7,270 nucleotides of DNA from Bacteroidota bacterium (GTDB taxonomy: Bacteria; Bacteroidota; Kryptoniia; Kryptoniales; JAKASW01), in contig JAJYGB010000431.1 in the NCBI GenBank assembly GCA_021785235.1, positions 1 through 7,270 of the forward strand. Direction: 5' to 3'. Within the stretch, counting starts at the first letter, position 1; the number at the start of each line of letters is the position of its first letter. The notes under the pieces were generated by a model, which saw only the letters and a list, made by a program, of their open reading frames with translations, did no database searches and was not told the DNA's origin. Shown here piece after piece: positions 4,210 through 7,270 of this stretch. Made by a program: the position numbers and the translations under genes.

Positions 4210-7122
4210 ATGTACCGAAAAATTACGGCTTTAATCGGCGTCTTCACGCTCGCATTGCTGGCCTTTGTGGCGCCCGGGTTGGCGGCGCAGGCCGGAACAA
4301 TACAGGGCCATGTAGTAGACGCCCATTCCGGAGACGCGCTTCCAGGCGCGAACGTCTATCTAGTGGGCACCAGCATGGGCGCCTCTACGGGACTAAACGG
4401 GAGTTTCATGATTACGAACGTCCCTCCCGGAGACTATACTGTCCGAACCACGTATGTCGGATATAAAACCAGCGTTACGCATGTCCGGGTTTCTTCGGCA
4501 GCGATTGTAAAAGAAGATATTAAGCTTGAAGCTGTCGGCGTCCAGGGGAAGGAAGTTGTCGTGACGGCGCAAGCTGCGGGACAAAACGCGGCAATAAACC
4601 AGCAACTTTCTTCCAACCAGATAGTGAACGTGGTCTCCGCGGCAAGGATACAGGAGCTCCCCGATGCAAACGCGGCCGAATCGGTTGGCAGGCTTCCTGG
4701 AGTGTCAGTTCTCAGAAGCGGTGGCGAAGCGTATGCCGTTGTGATACGAGGCCTGCAACCCAAGTACAATCAGGTCACCATCGATGGCGTCAAGATGGGC
4801 TCATCCAGCTCGAGCAGTGACTACACGGACTTAAGCATGATCTCGTCAAACATGCTTGGCGGCATCGAAGTCTTCAAGACGATTTCACCCGATATGAATG
4901 CCGATGTGATCGGCGGCGTGGTGAATTTCGAAATGCGCGAGGCGCAAGTCAAGAAACCCGGTGTTCCTGAAATCAGCCTGATTGGGCAGGGGGGCTACAA
5001 CGCTCTCTCCGATGCTTATAACAAGTTCAATAATTATAAATATGTCGCTACTGTCCAGGATCGTTTTTTCGATCAGCGCTTCGGCGTGTTTGCCCAGGCG
5101 GATGTAGAAAGAATCAATCTCAGTTCAAATGAGCTCGGAGCTTCGTACGGAGAGTACGGAAACACGCTGACACAATACGTTACCAACAGCCTGAGTCTTT
5201 ACGACATCCCGCGTGACAGAAGGCGTTACAATGCCGCGCTGGTACTCGATTACAAACTCCCGGAAGGGTCGCTCAAGTTCACAAACTTCGCGAATACAGG
5301 CACAACGAACGTGACGAATTACAACGAATCGTTCGATCTGAATAACAACCTTCGCTATTACGGAATAGCGAACTCCAACGCGACATTGAGCAACATAGTG
5401 GACATACTCGATGTCAAGCAGCAGCTCCCGATCTTCCACGTCAGCCTGACGCTGTCGCATGTCTACTCGGCGACGAACAGCCCCAACAGTTGGAATGCCA
5501 ACTTCCAACAGACACAGGCCGGGCTAAACCAATTCATCAACAAGACGAATGTAAATCCTATAAATATTCCTGTCGCGGCAAGCAACGACATTTCGAACGC
5601 CTCTTTGTACCAGTTCAACGTCACCAACAGCTTCTACTGGCAGCGGGCTCTTGACGCTAAACTCGACCTCAGCACGAACGTGAATTTCTCATCCAACGTG
5701 TCAGCGAAGATTAAATTCGGAGGTTCTTACAAGCATGTTATCAGATCCTACACGACGGACGTAATGAACGGCACATTGATAGGAAGCGGCGTGGCGCAAT
5801 TCATCTCTCCCTACTTCAAGCTCCCGGCAGACGCGGCGAAGATGCAATACTGGGTAGATCCCAATTTCAATTTCGGGACTTTCCTGAACGGGAACTACAA
5901 GATGGTATCTCCGCTGAATTTCGGCATGTTCTCGCAGTTGCTCAACATACTAAACTCGAACTTACAGAACTACGTGCAGCAAAACCAGCAGGCGTGGTAT
6001 GGCGTGAACACTGAAGCTTCGATAACAAATGATTACAAGGGTTACGAGAACACGGGCGCCTTTTACGCGATGGCCGATTTCAAAATTGGCCAGCAGCTGA
6101 CACTCATTCCGGGCGTCAGGTATCAAAACCTCGAGACGATTTACACAGCTCCTCGCGGGTTCTCAAGCGCCCTGTCTTACTTCACCTACAACTACTACGA
6201 CACAACCGTAACTCAGAATCACGGCTACTGGCTTCCTGACGTGTCCCTGAATTACAAGCCGCTATCGTGGTTGAGCGTCCGGCTCGCATATTCGAACACG
6301 CTTGCTTATCCCGACTTCAATACGATCACGCCGCGCATCAATGTTGGGTTGAGCAACTCTATCGCATGGAATAACTTCGCGCTGATTCCTGGCCGCTCCG
6401 TAAACTACGACGTCGCCGTCTCGGTTTACAACGATGCCATCGGTTTGTTGACAGTCGACCCATTTCTCAAGCAGATACGGAACCTCATATATTCATGGTC
6501 GTATTGGGTGACGGGCGTCCAGGCATTGCAGTATATACCTGCAAGTTTGCCGGGAACTCCACCGAACCCGAACCAATCGTATAATATCAGCACGTTTATC
6601 AACGATCCGTATGTTATAAACGATTACGGAGTCGAACTGGATTGGCAGACACACTTCTGGTATCTCCCCGGCGTGCTGTCCGGTATCGTGTTCGGCGCCA
6701 ACTACACGCACATCTTTTCCAAGGCGCGCTATCCATACACCCTTACCAAGATCAGCAGCCGCAGCGTTCAGTATATCGATACTTCTTACACGGACCGTCT
6801 GATAGATCAGCCCGATGATATTCTTAATCTTACGTTAGGCTTTGATTACCAGGGATTCTCGGCCAGGGTAGCCTTCCTCTATGAAAGCGATGTTTTCTCG
6901 GGGGCGAATTTCTGGCCGCAACTGGCATCTTATTCCCCGATTTACAGGCGGTGGGATTTCGCGGCCAGACAGGTTCTCCCGTGGTATGGTATGCAATTGT
7001 ATCTGGACATTAACAATCTCAACGGAGCGAACAACGTCAGCGTAATTCGTGCGGCGCAGGTGCCCACATCGGAGCAGGATTACGGCATGACTGCAGACAT
7101 CGGCATTAAATGGAAGATATAG
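4210..7122 (+). CDS. TonB-dependent outer-membrane receptor with N-terminal carboxypeptidase-regulatory-like domain
   Basis: This 970-residue outer-membrane transporter should take up a ligand, probably an oligosaccharide, using energy from TonB-ExbBD. A signal peptide (KITALIGVFTLALLAFVAPG, residues 4-23, then LAAQA) is probably cleaved near 26-28. Residues about 29-108 form a CarboxypepD_reg-like beta-sandwich, with GTIQGHVVDAHSGDALPGANV and a later PPGDYTVRTTYVGYK. A TonB-box-like KEVVVTA follows (114-120). The plug runs from about 130 to 245, with ELPDANAAESVGRLPGVSV, VVIRGLQPKYNQVTIDGV and SNMLGGIEVFKTISPDMNAD, a form shared with the Caulobacter/Xanthomonas-type receptors (TIGR01782-like). 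The rest is barrel, ending in DINNLNGANNVSVI and GMTADIGIKWKI; the last residue is Ile rather than the common Phe. Six serines in a row (198-203) are encoded by five different codons, so they are not a slippage repeat. There is no SusD-like partner in the window. The family is secure; the ligand is inferred from the neighbours. Confidence 0.95.
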   Translation: MYRKITALIGVFTLALLAFVAPGLAAQAGTIQGHVVDAHSGDALPGANVYLVGTSMGASTGLNGSFMITNVPPGDYTVRTTYVGYKTSVTHVRVSSAAIVKEDIKLEAVGVQGKEVVVTAQAAGQNAAINQQLSSNQIVNVVSAARIQELPDANAAESVGRLPGVSVLRSGGEAYAVVIRGLQPKYNQVTIDGVKMGSSSSSSDYTDLSMISSNMLGGIEVFKTISPDMNADVIGGVVNFEMREAQVKKPGVPEISLIGQGGYNALSDAYNKFNNYKYVATVQDRFFDQRFGVFAQADVERINLSSNELGASYGEYGNTLTQYVTNSLSLYDIPRDRRRYNAALVLDYKLPEGSLKFTNFANTGTTNVTNYNESFDLNNNLRYYGIANSNATLSNIVDILDVKQQLPIFHVSLTLSHVYSATNSPNSWNANFQQTQAGLNQFINKTNVNPINIPVAASNDISNASLYQFNVTNSFYWQRALDAKLDLSTNVNFSSNVSAKIKFGGSYKHVIRSYTTDVMNGTLIGSGVAQFISPYFKLPADAAKMQYWVDPNFNFGTFLNGNYKMVSPLNFGMFSQLLNILNSNLQNYVQQNQQAWYGVNTEASITNDYKGYENTGAFYAMADFKIGQQLTLIPGVRYQNLETIYTAPRGFSSALSYFTYNYYDTTVTQNHGYWLPDVSLNYKPLSWLSVRLAYSNTLAYPDFNTITPRINVGLSNSIAWNNFALIPGRSVNYDVAVSVYNDAIGLLTVDPFLKQIRNLIYSWSYWVTGVQALQYIPASLPGTPPNPNQSYNISTFINDPYVINDYGVELDWQTHFWYLPGVLSGIVFGANYTHIFSKARYPYTLTKISSRSVQYIDTSYTDRLIDQPDDILNLTLGFDYQGFSARVAFLYESDVFSGANFWPQLASYSPIYRRWDFAARQVLPWYGMQLYLDINNLNGANNVSVIRAAQVPTSEQDYGMTADIGIKWKI

Positions 7123-7156
7123 AAAAGAGATGACGAGAGAGAACAAAAGGAGGTGT

Positions 7157-7175
7157 CGACGAAATCGTCTCGTCG
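7157..7175 (+). other. Small hairpin downstream of the receptor gene
   Basis: CGACGA (7157-7162) pairs with TCGTCG (7170-7175) around a seven-base loop. It lies two bases after a strong ribosome-binding-like AAAAGGAGGTG (7145-7155) that has no ordinary start codon at the right distance. No T-run follows, so a terminator role is doubtful. Confidence 0.3.
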
Positions 7176-7198
7176 CCGTAGAAGAATCAATGAATCAT

Positions 7199-7226
7199 CG
7201 GGTGGCAGCCAGGAAGCTGTCGCCCG
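7199..7226 (+). terminator. Strong 11-base-pair hairpin after the receptor gene, possible terminator or leader structure
   Basis: CGGGTGGCAGC (7199-7209) pairs along its whole length with GCTGTCGCCCG (7216-7226), allowing two G-U pairs, around the six-base loop CAGGAA. It is the most stable-looking hairpin in the window. The sequence after it is A-rich rather than T-rich, so it lacks the U-tract of a classical intrinsic terminator. It may instead process or protect the receptor mRNA end, or sit in the leader of the next gene. Confidence 0.4.
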
Positions 7227-7258
7227 GAGGAACAACTAATAATAACTCATTTATCCTG

Positions 7259-7263
7259 AGGAG
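7259..7263 (+). promoter_or_regulatory. Probable ribosome-binding site of the next gene
   Basis: AGGAG is followed by seven bases up to the window edge. With normal spacing the start codon of a further same-strand gene would fall at or just after the edge. This is inference from spacing alone. Confidence 0.4.
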
Positions 7264-7270
7264 TCGTCAA

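Noticed and set aside
7130..7270. Arg-rich open frame from ATG 7130 (or ATG 7190) to the right edge
   Set aside because: Weak ribosome binding at 7130, composition unlike the neighbouring proteins, and it runs through two hairpins. The AGGAG at 7259-7263 better explains a gene starting beyond the edge.
1..7270. CRISPR arrays, tRNA or rRNA genes, insertion sequences
   Set aside because: I saw no regularly spaced direct repeats, no cloverleaf or rRNA-like sequence, and no transposase-like protein on either strand.

Overview
The window carries five same-strand genes from a bacterium with about 50% G+C. The best guess for its origin is the FCB group (Bacteroidota, Ignavibacteriota and relatives). 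This rests on the large receptor at the right end, which has a carboxypeptidase-regulatory-like N-terminal domain ahead of a TonB-dependent plug and barrel, an architecture typical of that group. The finer placement is inference only.

Left to right: (1) a DeoR/GlpR-type sugar-phosphate-responsive repressor, cut by the left edge and ending at 775; (2) after 15 bases, a soluble five-bladed beta-propeller glycosidase-like protein (791-1729); (3) a 325-base gap (1730-2054) with no convincing gene but several inverted repeats, including a possible anti-Shine-Dalgarno pairing; (4) a double-SIS sugar-phosphate isomerase/deaminase related to the isomerase half of GlmS (2055-3107); (5) a ROK-family sugar kinase lacking the usual zinc-binding cysteines (3161-4063); (6) a 146-base gap; (7) a 970-residue TonB-dependent outer-membrane receptor (4210-7122); (8) a 148-base tail with two hairpins and a ribosome-binding site that points to a start codon at or just beyond the right edge.

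Read together, this looks like a carbohydrate-use locus, probably for an amino sugar or amino-sugar-containing glycoside. The receptor would bring the ligand across the outer membrane, the cytosolic propeller protein would cleave or process a glycoside, the ROK kinase would phosphorylate the sugar, the SIS enzyme would isomerise or deaminate the 6-phosphate, and the DeoR protein would sense a phosphosugar intermediate. No inner-membrane transporter, deacetylase or SusD-like lipoprotein lies in the window, so the substrate cannot be named. Two start sites need care: the repressor begins upstream of the window rather than at the internal GTG at 74, and the SIS gene begins at ATG 2055 rather than at an upstream in-frame TTG at 1848.

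I see no clear sign of a wholly new system. The most interesting parts are the structured leader-like gap before the SIS gene, the zinc-less ROK kinase, and the unassigned propeller protein placed in an amino-sugar-type operon.
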